Assembly: GCA_947498775.1 (NCBI GenBank)
Contig: CANMLL010000005.1
Location: forward strand, 62,001 to 126,000
Reading direction: 5' to 3'
DNA length: 64,000 bases
Source: an uncultured Aquimarina sp.
GTDB taxonomy: Bacteria > Bacteroidota > Bacteroidia > Flavobacteriales > Flavobacteriaceae
This document shows, one piece after another, positions 1 to 9,277 of this stretch. How positions within the stretch are numbered: the first letter of the stretch is position 1; each line of letters starts with the position of its first letter. The notes under the pieces were generated by a model. That model ran no database searches and was not told where the DNA came from. It saw only the letters and a program-made list of their open reading frames with translations. Position numbers and translations under genes: made by a program.

Positions 1-746
1 GTTTTAATTATACTGCCAATGAAAATAAGGTAACAAAACTTGCTGGTGACGGAGAACCAATTATCGGAACTACAAGTATTATTGCTATAGGTGAAGATTT
101 TGAAACATTTTATTTACCTAGATATGCAGGTGTAGACCCTGATAATGGTGACGCTTTATGGTTTATCAATGATGAATCTGATGAAACAACCAATCGATAT
201 AGCGATGCAGAACAAGTAGTAATTGGGAATGCGACTCCCGATTTTTATTTAGGTTTAAGAAATACGTTTAGTTATAAAGGAATTTCATTAGATTTTCAAC
301 TGTATAGTGCATGGGGCGGATTGGTATATGATACCTGGAATAGATTTACCAATAGTGACGGGTCTAGAAGACTCGCATCCACAGGAAATGTAAGTAGAGG
401 TACTTATGAAAGAAGGTGGCAACAACCGGGCGACATTACAGATGTACCTGCTTTTGTATGGCGTAATAGACAGACAGGTCTTTCTTCTCAGCCATCTAGT
501 CGATTTGTATATGATGGGTCGTATATAAGATTACGCGATGTAACTTTGGCCTATCAATTACCAGCCAAGAGTATTCAAAACATAGGACTTTCTTCTGCTA
601 GGGTATACATCAAAGGGAATAATTTATATACTTATATAAAAGATGATCGTTTAGAAAGAGATCCCGAGGCAGGGTCTGATGGTAGATTAAACCAGGAGAT
701 TCCAATTTCAAGAGCATTATTCTTAGGTGTAGATTTAACTTTTTAA
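1..746 (+). CDS. SusC/RagA-like TonB-dependent outer-membrane receptor, C-terminal part
   Basis: The frame is open from base 3 to the stop at 744-746, about 247 residues, so the gene starts before the window. The visible part is the last strands of the beta-barrel: alternating aromatic strands, the stretch VIGNATPDFYLGLRNTFSYK, the family-typical SYIRLRDVTLAYQLP, and a last strand ending in aromatic Phe (FLGVDLTF). These are characteristic of SusC-type receptors, which import oligomeric nutrients across the outer membrane with TonB energy. The SusD partner starts 10 bases downstream, which confirms a SusCD pair. The substrate cannot be read because the plug, the N-terminus and any polysaccharide-utilisation enzymes lie outside the window. 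Confidence 0.93.
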   Translation, partial: FNYTANENKVTKLAGDGEPIIGTTSIIAIGEDFETFYLPRYAGVDPDNGDALWFINDESDETTNRYSDAEQVVIGNATPDFYLGLRNTFSYKGISLDFQLYSAWGGLVYDTWNRFTNSDGSRRLASTGNVSRGTYERRWQQPGDITDVPAFVWRNRQTGLSSQPSSRFVYDGSYIRLRDVTLAYQLPAKSIQNIGLSSARVYIKGNNLYTYIKDDRLERDPEAGSDGRLNQEIPISRALFLGVDLTF

Positions 747-756
747 TAAGAACATT

Positions 757-2160
757 ATGAAAAATAAAATAATATACATTCTTTTCATTGCGTTTGCATT
801 AAGCTCTTGCGATGATACTTTAGAACAACAATTTTCAAATAGTGTAGAGGTATCTGATGCTATCATTGATCTCAATTCTTTAAATCTTGCTGTTAATGGA
901 TCATATAGCTTATTTACAGATATAGATATTTACAATCGTACAATGCTACTAATTCCTGAAGTTCTGTCGGATAACGCCTTTATAGATGCATTTGATAACA
1001 CCGGTAGATATCTTGATTTTGATTTGTATACGGTTAATGCAAATAACGGTAATATAGATAGAACTTGGAATGATCTCACACGTATAATTGCTTCAACTTC
1101 TATAATTATAGAAAAAGCTAAGTTAATATCTTTTCTTGAATCTGAACAAGAGGATGCAGAACAATATCAGGGAGAAGCTTACGCGCTTAGGGCATTAGCA
1201 TTTCATAATATGCAGCTATTATTTGCGCAACCTTATAATTTTAGTGCAGATGCTTCTCACTTGGGAGTACCTATTCCAGACTTTGAGGAGTTAGGTGATG
1301 GGGGAACTATACAAACACCAGCTAGGAGTACTACGGCTCAGGTTTACCAACAAATTGAAGATGATTTATTGGTAGCCATAGACTTATTAAATAATAACGA
1401 GACGGGAAAAAAACGAATGAATTTATACGCAGCAAAAGGGTTATTAGCGAGAGTTTATTTACATATGGAAAATTGGACTGAAGCAAGAAACTTGGCTACT
1501 GATGTAATAGAAAATAGCGGAAGTGAGCTTTTAGAAAACAATGAATATCTTGCTAGCTGGGGACTTGAGTCAAATAAGGAGACATTACTGGTTTTGGTTA
1601 ATACTGCTGTAGATAACTCAGGTTCTAACTCCATAAGCCACTTTTATCTTAACTATGAGGATGCTTTTGCTACAGATGATTTTGTTAGTATTTTGGGAGA
1701 TACTACCGATATTAGAAAAAACTTATATCCACGCGATGGAGATGTAAATCTAGTTGAAAAATTTCCTAGAAGTACCGTTAGGGATGATAAAATTCAGATT
1801 TTAAGACTATCAGAAATGTATTTAATTAAAGCAGAGGCACATGCACAATTGACCGAGGATATACAAGCGCAAGAAGCCTTGGATGCAATTAGACAGAGAG
1901 CAGAACCTACAGCAGCACCTTCAACTGAAACAGGACAGGTATTAATTGATAAGATTATACTAGAAAGGCGTAAAGAATTAGCGTTCGAAGGATTTAGATT
2001 ATTCGATCTTACAAGATACGGTAGAACATTTAATAAATTTTTGCAGGATGGAGACCCTATTCCTATTTCAGCACCAGAAAACAGAACCATAATGCCTATA
2101 CCAATTGACGAAATTAATGTCAATCCTAATATTGCGGATCAACAAAATCCGGGATACTAA
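757..2160 (+). CDS. SusD/RagB family nutrient-binding outer-membrane lipoprotein
   Basis: 467 residues. The N-terminus MKNKIIYILFIAFALSSC is a lipoprotein signal with the lipobox ALSSC, so the mature protein is anchored by Cys18 and probably surface exposed. The body shows SusD features: GEAYALRALAFHNMQLLFAQPY and a TPR-like segment (RMNLYAAKGLLARVYLHMENW), then the C-terminal signature RLSEMYLIKAEAHAQL and RRKELAFEGFRLFDLTRYG. SusD proteins form the lid of the SusC transporter and bind the substrate. It is co-transcribed with the receptor just upstream and followed by a terminator at 2194. Assignment is secure; the ligand is unknown. Confidence 0.95.
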   Translation: MKNKIIYILFIAFALSSCDDTLEQQFSNSVEVSDAIIDLNSLNLAVNGSYSLFTDIDIYNRTMLLIPEVLSDNAFIDAFDNTGRYLDFDLYTVNANNGNIDRTWNDLTRIIASTSIIIEKAKLISFLESEQEDAEQYQGEAYALRALAFHNMQLLFAQPYNFSADASHLGVPIPDFEELGDGGTIQTPARSTTAQVYQQIEDDLLVAIDLLNNNETGKKRMNLYAAKGLLARVYLHMENWTEARNLATDVIENSGSELLENNEYLASWGLESNKETLLVLVNTAVDNSGSNSISHFYLNYEDAFATDDFVSILGDTTDIRKNLYPRDGDVNLVEKFPRSTVRDDKIQILRLSEMYLIKAEAHAQLTEDIQAQEALDAIRQRAEPTAAPSTETGQVLIDKIILERRKELAFEGFRLFDLTRYGRTFNKFLQDGDPIPISAPENRTIMPIPIDEINVNPNIADQQNPGY

Positions 2161-2193
2161 CATAGTTTTTTGAGTTTGCCATAATAACTCAGT

Positions 2194-2237
2194 AAAATGA
2201 GTCCGATTACTATACCCAGCTGATTGGACTCATTTTT
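2194..2237 (+). terminator. Intrinsic terminator after susD
   Basis: An 11-bp stem (AAAATGAGTCC at 2194-2204 with GGACTCATTTT at 2226-2236) with a 21-nt loop, the 3' arm running into T residues. It lies 34 bases past the susD stop and ends the susCD transcript. Confidence 0.7.
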
Positions 2238-2404
2238 AAAGTGTTATTAAGATAAGTAATGGTTAAAAAAGATATAAAGTGTATCTAGTTAGGACCTATT
2301 TATAATTTTAGAAGATTATTTTAGCTAAAAGAATTTGGATTTAGTTTTGATTTATGTCTTTAATTTCTTTACTAAATACCTTAATTCAACTTAAATTTTG
2401 CACT

Positions 2405-5236
2405 ATGATCAATAAATCAATCACACTACTATTATTTTTTACTTCTGCTTTAATTTTTGCCCAAAAGAAAACAATTACACATGACGATTATGACTTGTGG
2501 AATAAGGTTTCTGACGTAAAAATATCCAACAAAGGAAAACTAGTTGTCTCTACGATAGAAACGGCTACCAAAAGAGGCGATGGGTATGTCGAAATATATA
2601 ACACACAAACAAACCAGAAATTCACTTTTTTTAATGGGTATGATACCACGATTTCTTTTGATGAAAATTTTGTGGTTTTTAAAAGAAAGCCCAAATATGA
2701 GCAATTAAGGAAGGAGAAAAAGAAGAAAGTTAAAAAAAAGAACCTATCAAAAGATGCACTATTTGTTTATGATGTAAAAAATAATAGAATTTATGATTCG
2801 ATCTCGAGGGTAGTAACATACAAATTACCAAAAGAATCGAATGGCTGGATGGTTGTAGAGAAGTTTAAAAATAAAAGAAAGAAAGATACTACAAGCACAA
2901 AAAAGAAAGATACTTTGGATAAAGATATTTCTAAGACTTTTAGCCAAAAATACGCATTGATCTATGATTTTGAAACAAAAAAAAGAGATACGATTCTTCA
3001 AATAAAGGATTTTGTTATTCCGGATAGTGGTAATACCTTTTACTATTCTGCAACCAGTAAAGAGAAGAAAACAGAAAAAGATGAAAACAAAGAAGATAAG
3101 GAAAATGAAAGGGATCTTGGTGTTTATAGTTATAACCTGAAATTGAAGTCAAAAAAGGTTATTGATACCGGCAAATATGTATATGATGGATTATCAATAA
3201 GTAAAGCGGGGAATCATTTTTCATATGTAACCGCAAAAGATTCGACAGCGGTTGATTCTCTTCAATATGAACTATATCATTATGCAAATAATTCACTAAA
3301 AAAACTCGTAGATGTATCTGGAAATAACCTTAAAAATGATTGGGAATTAAGTGGTGATCAAACTCCTTTTTTCTCAGAAAATGAAAAGAGACTTTACTTT
3401 TATTCAAAACCAAAGGTTCAATATCAAAAAGACACCACACTATTAGAAGAGGAAATTCCGCAAGTAGATGTTTGGCATTGGCAGGATAAAATGATTCAGC
3501 CAGAACAAAAATCAAAATTTAAGAAGTTAAACAAAAAGGCCTTTGTGTCATATTATGACCTGGGAGAACATGTTTTTGTACACTTGCAGGATAAGCAAAT
3601 AGAAGATTTAATTTTTGATAAAAATAAAGAACAGCAGTTTGTTTTGGGAGTTACAGGAGCTCCATATGATATAGAGCGTTCATGGAATAGTCCATGGACT
3701 CAGGATTTTTATGTTGTCAATACCTTTACAGGAGAAAGTCGTATAGGATTAAAAGATACTGCTTTAGAACCAATTTTATCTATAGATGGCAAGTATGCCT
3801 TGTATTTTGATATGCAGAAACAACATTGGTACTCTCTTAATCTGGAGACCCTTGAAAAAATAAACCTTACCAAAGATATACCGGTACCTTTTTATGATGA
3901 AGATGATGATCACCCAATGTTACCCTATCCACATGGTTTTGGTGGTTTCGACTCAGATGGCAATGCTTTGGTTTTTGACAAGTTTGATATTTGGCAGATA
4001 CCGCTTAACGGAAAAGAAAAACCGCAAAATATTACAAAAAACGGAAGAAAAAACAATATAGAATACAGAACAGAAAACCTGGATCCAGAAAACAAGAATA
4101 TAGCTTCCCAAATAAACAAAGAATTATTGATTACCAGTTTTGATAAAACAACTAAAGCTTCGGGTCTTTATGTTTTAAGAAAAAATAAATTAGTAGAGAA
4201 AATAAAACCCAAAGAATTCTTAATTCGTAAATATAACAAAGCAAAAAAAGCAGAGGTTTTTACGTATACCAAGGAAAACTTCAATGTTTTTCCAGATATA
4301 TACGTATCCAAAGATAATTTTAAAAACTCGTCACAAATCACCAATTCGAACCCCCATAAAGCAAATTATAAATGGGGTAGTGCAGAACTTTTTTCATGGA
4401 AAGCTTATGATGGAGAAGAACTAGAAGGAATCATTTATAAACCAGCAAATTTTGATCCTTCAAAAAAATATCCAATGATTACTTACTTCTACGAAAAGAG
4501 GTCCGATAGTTATAATCGGCATTATAGTCCCCAACCAAGTGCCTCTACAGTTAATCCAACATATCTGGTCAGTAATGACTACATCATGTTTGTCCCGGAT
4601 ATAGTGTATAAAGAAGGAAAACCAGGTCCAAGTGCTTATAACTGTATAGTATCCGGAGTAGAAGCGGTAGAAAAATTAGGATATATCGATTCAGATAATA
4701 TTGCCATACAAGGACAAAGCTGGGGAGGATATCAGGTAGCCTACCTCGTTACTATGACTAATAAGTTCAAAGCAGCAATGGCTGGAGCGCCTGTAAGTAA
4801 TATGATTTCTGCCTATGGCGGAATTAGGTGGCAATCAGGATTAAGTAGAGCATTTCAATACGAAAGAACCCAAAGTAGAATTGGTAAAAACATATGGGAA
4901 GGATTCGATCTGTATGTAGAAAATTCTCCTTTGTTTGGGATACCCAAAATTGAGACTCCTTTGTTAATGATGCATAATGATAAAGATGGTGCAGTACCAT
5001 ATTATCAAGGAATTGAAATGTTCATGGGTATGCGAAGGTTACAAAAACCAGTATGGCTATTAGTCTATAACAATGAGGCTCACAACCTTAGAAAGGTAAA
5101 AAACAAACAAGATCTTTCGATTAGAATGATGCAATTTTTTGATCATTATCTAAAAAATGAACCTGCACCGGAGTGGATGGTGAAAGGTGTACCAAGAACA
5201 CAAAAAGGAAAAGATTTTGGATATGCTACAGATTAA
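2405..5236 (+). CDS. Secreted S9 family prolyl-oligopeptidase-like serine peptidase
   Basis: 943 residues from the ATG at 2405, chosen because it begins a clean signal peptide (MINKSITLLLFFTSALIFAQ); an upstream in-frame ATG at 2354 would bury it. Residues 30-650 form a beta-propeller-like region with a Lys-rich stretch near 105-115 and 170-190. The C-terminal alpha/beta-hydrolase domain carries the nucleophile in GQSWGGYQ (Ser772), Asp861 in NDKDGAVPYYQ and His893 in NEAHNL, a complete catalytic triad. Such enzymes cleave short peptides in the periplasm or outside the cell. It is followed 51 bases later by a secreted M20 peptidase, so the two may work together in peptide breakdown. Exact substrate specificity cannot be told. 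Confidence 0.93.
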   Translation: MINKSITLLLFFTSALIFAQKKTITHDDYDLWNKVSDVKISNKGKLVVSTIETATKRGDGYVEIYNTQTNQKFTFFNGYDTTISFDENFVVFKRKPKYEQLRKEKKKKVKKKNLSKDALFVYDVKNNRIYDSISRVVTYKLPKESNGWMVVEKFKNKRKKDTTSTKKKDTLDKDISKTFSQKYALIYDFETKKRDTILQIKDFVIPDSGNTFYYSATSKEKKTEKDENKEDKENERDLGVYSYNLKLKSKKVIDTGKYVYDGLSISKAGNHFSYVTAKDSTAVDSLQYELYHYANNSLKKLVDVSGNNLKNDWELSGDQTPFFSENEKRLYFYSKPKVQYQKDTTLLEEEIPQVDVWHWQDKMIQPEQKSKFKKLNKKAFVSYYDLGEHVFVHLQDKQIEDLIFDKNKEQQFVLGVTGAPYDIERSWNSPWTQDFYVVNTFTGESRIGLKDTALEPILSIDGKYALYFDMQKQHWYSLNLETLEKINLTKDIPVPFYDEDDDHPMLPYPHGFGGFDSDGNALVFDKFDIWQIPLNGKEKPQNITKNGRKNNIEYRTENLDPENKNIASQINKELLITSFDKTTKASGLYVLRKNKLVEKIKPKEFLIRKYNKAKKAEVFTYTKENFNVFPDIYVSKDNFKNSSQITNSNPHKANYKWGSAELFSWKAYDGEELEGIIYKPANFDPSKKYPMITYFYEKRSDSYNRHYSPQPSASTVNPTYLVSNDYIMFVPDIVYKEGKPGPSAYNCIVSGVEAVEKLGYIDSDNIAIQGQSWGGYQVAYLVTMTNKFKAAMAGAPVSNMISAYGGIRWQSGLSRAFQYERTQSRIGKNIWEGFDLYVENSPLFGIPKIETPLLMMHNDKDGAVPYYQGIEMFMGMRRLQKPVWLLVYNNEAHNLRKVKNKQDLSIRMMQFFDHYLKNEPAPEWMVKGVPRTQKGKDFGYATD

Positions 5237-5287
5237 CATAAATACGAATTTTTATAGCGAATTGAAAAAAGTTTAAACAACTTCATT

Positions 5288-6586
5288 ATGAACACTAGAC
5301 TTTCAAAAATTATTACAGGGATTATAATTTTATGTGGAGTTAACACGTATGCACAAAATATAGCTACTACAGAAAAGTCATTTGCCAAATACATTAATAA
5401 AATGGCAAAGAATGTTGCGGTGCAAAAAGCTTTGCAAACCATTGATCAGATAGAGACAGAGACTATCAACAATATGATCGTGCTCACCGAAATTCCTGCG
5501 CCGCCTTTTAAAGAAACCAAAAGAGCCGAAAAGTTTTTGGAAATACTTACCAAGACCGGAATCGATAGTGCCTGGATTGATGCTGAAGGAAATGTTTTGG
5601 CGTTGCGAAAAGGAAAAAAAAGAAATAAAACAATCGTATTGGATGCACATATAGATACTGTTTTTCCTCAAGAAACCGATGTTACGGTTAAGAAAGATGG
5701 GAAAACATATACTGCTCCTGGTATAGGTGATAATACCAGAGGAATGGCAATGCTGATCGCTGTTTTGGATGGGATGAATAAAGCTTCGATACAAACCGAG
5801 GAAGATATTGTTTTTGTGGGTACAGTTGGTGAAGAAGGGTTAGGGGACCTAAGAGGAGTGAAGTATTTATTTAGTGATACATCTGATATCAAGATAGATT
5901 CCTGGATTTCTATTGATGGTGGTGGTAAAGGGCGTATTATTAATGGTGGCCTGGGATCCAAACGCTATAAAGCCATATTTAAAGGAAAAGGAGGACACTC
6001 CTGGGGGGCATTTGGATTGGCAAATCCTCATCATGCCCTGGGAAAGGCAATAGATTATTTTGTACAAGAGGCAACAATGTATACTAATAGTAAAGGTCTC
6101 AAAACTTCGTTTAGTATTGGTAGAATAGGAGGAGGGACATCGGTAAACTCTATACCCTTTGAGTCTTGGATGGAAGTTGATATGCGTTCTCTGAGTCCCA
6201 AAAGATTATTGGAGATTGATAGTATATTCAAAAAAGCAATGAAAAAAGCTGAAACGGTCTATAATGCTTCTGGCATTACCGATAAAGTCACTTTAGAAAT
6301 AAAGCCAATTGGTGATCGCCCTTCGGGTATTTTACCAGAAACCACCCCACTAGTACAAAGAGCAGTCGCAGTGGCTTCATACCTCGAGATACCTCCGGTA
6401 TTAAGCACATGTTCTACAAATAGTAATATTCCAATAGCTAAAAATATTCCTGCTATTACAATAAGTCGAGGAGGAACCGGAAGTGGGGCTCACTCATTAA
6501 ACGAGACATGGAGCAATATAGAAGGTAGTAAAAATATTAAAATGGCTTTAATGGTTACTTTGGCCGAGGCAGGCATTGCTGATTAA
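5288..6586 (+). CDS. Secreted M20 family metallopeptidase (peptidase T/dipeptidase-like)
   Basis: 432 residues with a signal peptide (MNTRLSKIITGIIILCGVNTYAQ). The M20 dinuclear zinc site is visible: LDAHIDTVFP (first His plus catalytic Asp), GIGDNTRGMAML (bridging Asp), TVGEEGLGDLRG (catalytic Glu and metal Glu), and the C-terminal GSGAHSLNETW (last His). Between them lies the dimerisation/lid domain with KGKGGHSWGAFG. All ligands are present, so it should be active. M20 enzymes hydrolyse short peptides or N-acyl amino acids. The position right after the S9 peptidase, also secreted, suggests a two-step peptide-degrading pair, but I see no shared promoter evidence. Confidence 0.9.
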   Translation: MNTRLSKIITGIIILCGVNTYAQNIATTEKSFAKYINKMAKNVAVQKALQTIDQIETETINNMIVLTEIPAPPFKETKRAEKFLEILTKTGIDSAWIDAEGNVLALRKGKKRNKTIVLDAHIDTVFPQETDVTVKKDGKTYTAPGIGDNTRGMAMLIAVLDGMNKASIQTEEDIVFVGTVGEEGLGDLRGVKYLFSDTSDIKIDSWISIDGGGKGRIINGGLGSKRYKAIFKGKGGHSWGAFGLANPHHALGKAIDYFVQEATMYTNSKGLKTSFSIGRIGGGTSVNSIPFESWMEVDMRSLSPKRLLEIDSIFKKAMKKAETVYNASGITDKVTLEIKPIGDRPSGILPETTPLVQRAVAVASYLEIPPVLSTCSTNSNIPIAKNIPAITISRGGTGSGAHSLNETWSNIEGSKNIKMALMVTLAEAGIAD

Positions 6587-6634
6587 TAATCTAGTTTTAA
6601 AATATCGTCTACAATAATCCCTACATTTATAGGT

Positions 6635-7204
6635 ATGAAATATCATATTTTAAAGGAAACCATAGTGTATGATGGATTTTTGAAAATAAAGCAAGCGTTG
6701 ATCACCCATGATCGTTTTCAAAAAGATAATCCAGTGACTTGTACCCGAGAAGCTTTGGATAAAGCCGGTTTTGTGGCCGTTTTATTGTTTGAAAAAGATA
6801 CAGATCAAATAATATTGATTAATCAATTTAGGTATCCATCTATTGAAAATGGAAATGGTTGGCTTTTAGAGATTCCCGCTGGAGGTGTAGAAAAAGAAGA
6901 AGGAATCATAGAAGCCGGTATTCGTGAGGTAGAGGAAGAGACGGGGTATGTTTTAACCGATTTAGAGCACATACAAACTTGTTTTACATCTCCCGGAATT
7001 ACCTCAGAACGAATGCATTTGTACTATTCTGAAGTGACTCAGGGCGATAAGAAAAGTAAAGGCGGGGGGGCACCTGATGAAGATGAAGATATTCAGATAT
7101 GTAAGTATAGCGTTAAAGAAATACATACCTTATTAAACTCTGAAATTGTTGTTGATGCAAAGTCAATCATTGCTTTACAATGGCTTATGCTGAATAAGCT
7201 TTGA
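6635..7204 (+). CDS. Nudix hydrolase, ADP-ribose pyrophosphatase-like
   Basis: 189 residues, no signal peptide. A perfect Nudix box (Gx5Ex7REUxEExGU) runs from GGVEKEEGIIEAG to IREVEEETGY at about residues 88-110, preceded by the typical NQFRYP and LLEIPAGG of ADP-sugar hydrolases. These enzymes hydrolyse ADP-ribose or related nucleotide sugars to AMP and sugar phosphate. The stop abuts the stop of the convergent gene on the other strand with no gap. It lies 48 bases after the M20 peptidase and could share its transcript. The substrate is inferred from the family only. Confidence 0.88.
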   Translation: MKYHILKETIVYDGFLKIKQALITHDRFQKDNPVTCTREALDKAGFVAVLLFEKDTDQIILINQFRYPSIENGNGWLLEIPAGGVEKEEGIIEAGIREVEEETGYVLTDLEHIQTCFTSPGITSERMHLYYSEVTQGDKKSKGGGAPDEDEDIQICKYSVKEIHTLLNSEIVVDAKSIIALQWLMLNKL

Positions 7205-8362
7205 TTACTTTAGATTACGTAAAATAAAATCCAATTTAGAATCTGCATTTAGATTTTGACTGAAAGAATCAGTGATGTACTTACTTTTGTGTGCTAAACC
7301 TAATTTTTGTAGTCTTAAGATACTGTCTTTATTTTCTAAGGTTACTTTACCAGTTAGCAAGGGATTCATATCCTGGCCCGAATGATAGTAATCATACATT
7401 TTTTTTAGCCCTGTTAGGTATAGATAATCTTTTGTAAATCCTCCTCCACGATGTACTCTCAAAGTAACTTGCCATGCCGTTTCACGATCTAATTTGTATT
7501 GACTGTATAACAAATCAAAAGTACCTTTAAAATCATAACCTTTGATTAAGCTATCGGCTGCTATTACCCTGTATGCTAGCTCTTTCATCCTTCGTAATGT
7601 AAGGCAACCAGACATATACTCACTCAATACAGCCAAACCTTCCTGTGTTTCAGTATTATTTACAAAACCATTAGAAAATATTTTTAATGGCTGGCTTTTT
7701 CCGTTAAAAGTAGTAACCATATGCACACCGATCTCATGATTGGCCAAAACCATTAATTCGTTATCATTAAACCAATAGTTTTTTTTCAATACCAAGGTTT
7801 CTGAGGCGTTTAATACCATTGCAGAAGCAGATATATGAGTGGATTTTTTGATATTGAATTGAAACGTATAGCGTTGTGCAAAATCTTTAAAATACACTTC
7901 GGCATCATTGGCAGAATACTTTTTCGGCAATGTATTTACAGCAGGTGCATCTTCAAAATGTAAAATAAAACGAGCATTCTCTACATCTCTTTCTTTGGGG
8001 GTTCCAAATACTTTTAAAGAATTATAGTAGAAGTTTTTTCCTGAGCCAATGGTTTCAATGCATTGAATTAATCCAGAATACTCATAAATAATATCTTGAT
8101 ATAGTTTTCTGATTTTATCATCCTCGATATGCTCTAACCGCTGATTAAAAAACAATCGCTGCAGTTTGTAGGGGTTAAATTTTATCTTTCGATATTTAAA
8201 AATTGGATTTTTCCTATATTTACAGGCAAAAAAAGTCTTTTTCTCTTGTTCTATATTTAGGGGATTCAGGTAGTTAAGAAGTTCGATATTCTTAACTAAT
8301 TTATCCAGATTTTGATCTATTTCAAAAAGATCACGATATGTTTCGACTACATCTTCAATCAT
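7205..8362 (-). CDS. QEGLA-motif putative metallocarboxypeptidase (DUF1704 family)
   Basis: 385 residues. The family signature is clear: an HEXXXH zinc motif in LANHEIGVHMVTTFNG (about residues 208-222) and the downstream NTETQEGLAVLSEYMSG that supplies the third ligand. Bacterial members have been annotated as flavohaemoglobin-expression-modulating QEGLA proteins; the fold and HEXXXH motif are shared with eukaryotic tubulin carboxypeptidases of the MATCAP/KIAA0895 group. It is the last gene of a minus-strand trio with an N-formylglutamate amidohydrolase-like protein and an ATP-grasp ligase, an arrangement that points to making and trimming a peptide-like modification or metabolite. That role is inference. 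Confidence 0.85.
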   Translation of the reverse strand: MIEDVVETYRDLFEIDQNLDKLVKNIELLNYLNPLNIEQEKKTFFACKYRKNPIFKYRKIKFNPYKLQRLFFNQRLEHIEDDKIRKLYQDIIYEYSGLIQCIETIGSGKNFYYNSLKVFGTPKERDVENARFILHFEDAPAVNTLPKKYSANDAEVYFKDFAQRYTFQFNIKKSTHISASAMVLNASETLVLKKNYWFNDNELMVLANHEIGVHMVTTFNGKSQPLKIFSNGFVNNTETQEGLAVLSEYMSGCLTLRRMKELAYRVIAADSLIKGYDFKGTFDLLYSQYKLDRETAWQVTLRVHRGGGFTKDYLYLTGLKKMYDYYHSGQDMNPLLTGKVTLENKDSILRLQKLGLAHKSKYITDSFSQNLNADSKLDFILRNLK

Positions 8363-8446
8363 TATCCTTTAAGTTCTTATGATTTTAGTACAAGAAAGCA
8401 CAAACTAAGTGCAAAAAATGGAAATTAACAAATGGCAAGCGTTTTC

Positions 8447-9277
8447 TTAACTAATAAACTGATTATAAAATGTTTTTGCATGAAGGGGAAGTTTATTGTC
8501 CAGACCTTGTTGTATGGCATGTACTACTTCGGGATACATGATGTATTGCAGTTCATGACAATAAATTTTTGAAAACTCTGTAGCGAGTACCAATGTGTTT
8601 TTAAAATTTTGAGTAATGTATTTCAGAAAGTAACCGTTTCCTTGAAATGTATCATTTATTCCAGAAGTCGTTTGAATATTATGGGGTAGTTTAATACCCG
8701 ATAGAGTTGCACACCATGAATCTGCGAATGAAGCGTATCGCGTACTATCAATATTTTTAGTTCCCAGATTTATAACAGGAACCTCACGATCCCATCGTCT
8801 CCAGTTATAAGAATGAATATCATAAACAATCGCAACTCCGTATTTGGATTCTATTTTAGAAACAAGTGCATGCACGACTTGATAAAAGTTATGGTGTTTT
8901 TTTAGAGAACGATCTTTTACATCGGATTTTAAGGATTTTTTCCATAGTTCTTTACCCCATGCATCTTCATAAATAGCAGCTTCCGGAGCTCTATTAAGAT
9001 CATATTCAAAACGAGAATCGCATCCGGCAATCACTATAGGGTGATTTTGTACTATATATTTTGTGGCCGGGTCTTCTTCATACCACCGATCATAATCTGT
9101 GTGTAAGCAGTTATCCCATAATTCCTTTCTGAACTGATGCCCATCATGAACGGCACCACAAATATAATAAGCATAAGAATCGATCTTTAATGTGAAAGAG
9201 TAATCCTCTGAGACAGCATTAAAAGGTTCTTCGGCATTTATTTTGCTTATAATTTCTTTAATAGATAGTTTATGCAT
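8447..9277 (-). CDS. N-formylglutamate amidohydrolase family protein
   Basis: 276 residues, no signal peptide. The family zinc-binding and active-site segments are visible: VIAGCDSRFEYDLNRAPE near residue 83 and VYDIHSYNWRR near residue 155. Classical members hydrolyse N-formylglutamate in histidine degradation, but no hut genes are nearby. Its start overlaps the upstream ATP-grasp gene by 8 bases, a sign of translational coupling, and the QEGLA peptidase follows 84 bases later. In this setting an amidohydrolase acting on an amide bond made or remodelled by the ligase is more likely than histidine catabolism. That is inference from context. Confidence 0.85.
   Translation of the reverse strand: MHKLSIKEIISKINAEEPFNAVSEDYSFTLKIDSYAYYICGAVHDGHQFRKELWDNCLHTDYDRWYEEDPATKYIVQNHPIVIAGCDSRFEYDLNRAPEAAIYEDAWGKELWKKSLKSDVKDRSLKKHHNFYQVVHALVSKIESKYGVAIVYDIHSYNWRRWDREVPVINLGTKNIDSTRYASFADSWCATLSGIKLPHNIQTTSGINDTFQGNGYFLKYITQNFKNTLVLATEFSKIYCHELQYIMYPEVVHAIQQGLDNKLPLHAKTFYNQFIS

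Noticed and set aside
5378..5794. 138-codon minus-strand frame inside the M20 peptidase gene
   Set aside because: It is the shadow of a gene with complete catalytic motifs on the plus strand.
8447..9277. Histidine-degradation hut gene
   Set aside because: No hutH, hutU or hutI in the window and the neighbours are an ATP-grasp ligase and a QEGLA peptidase.
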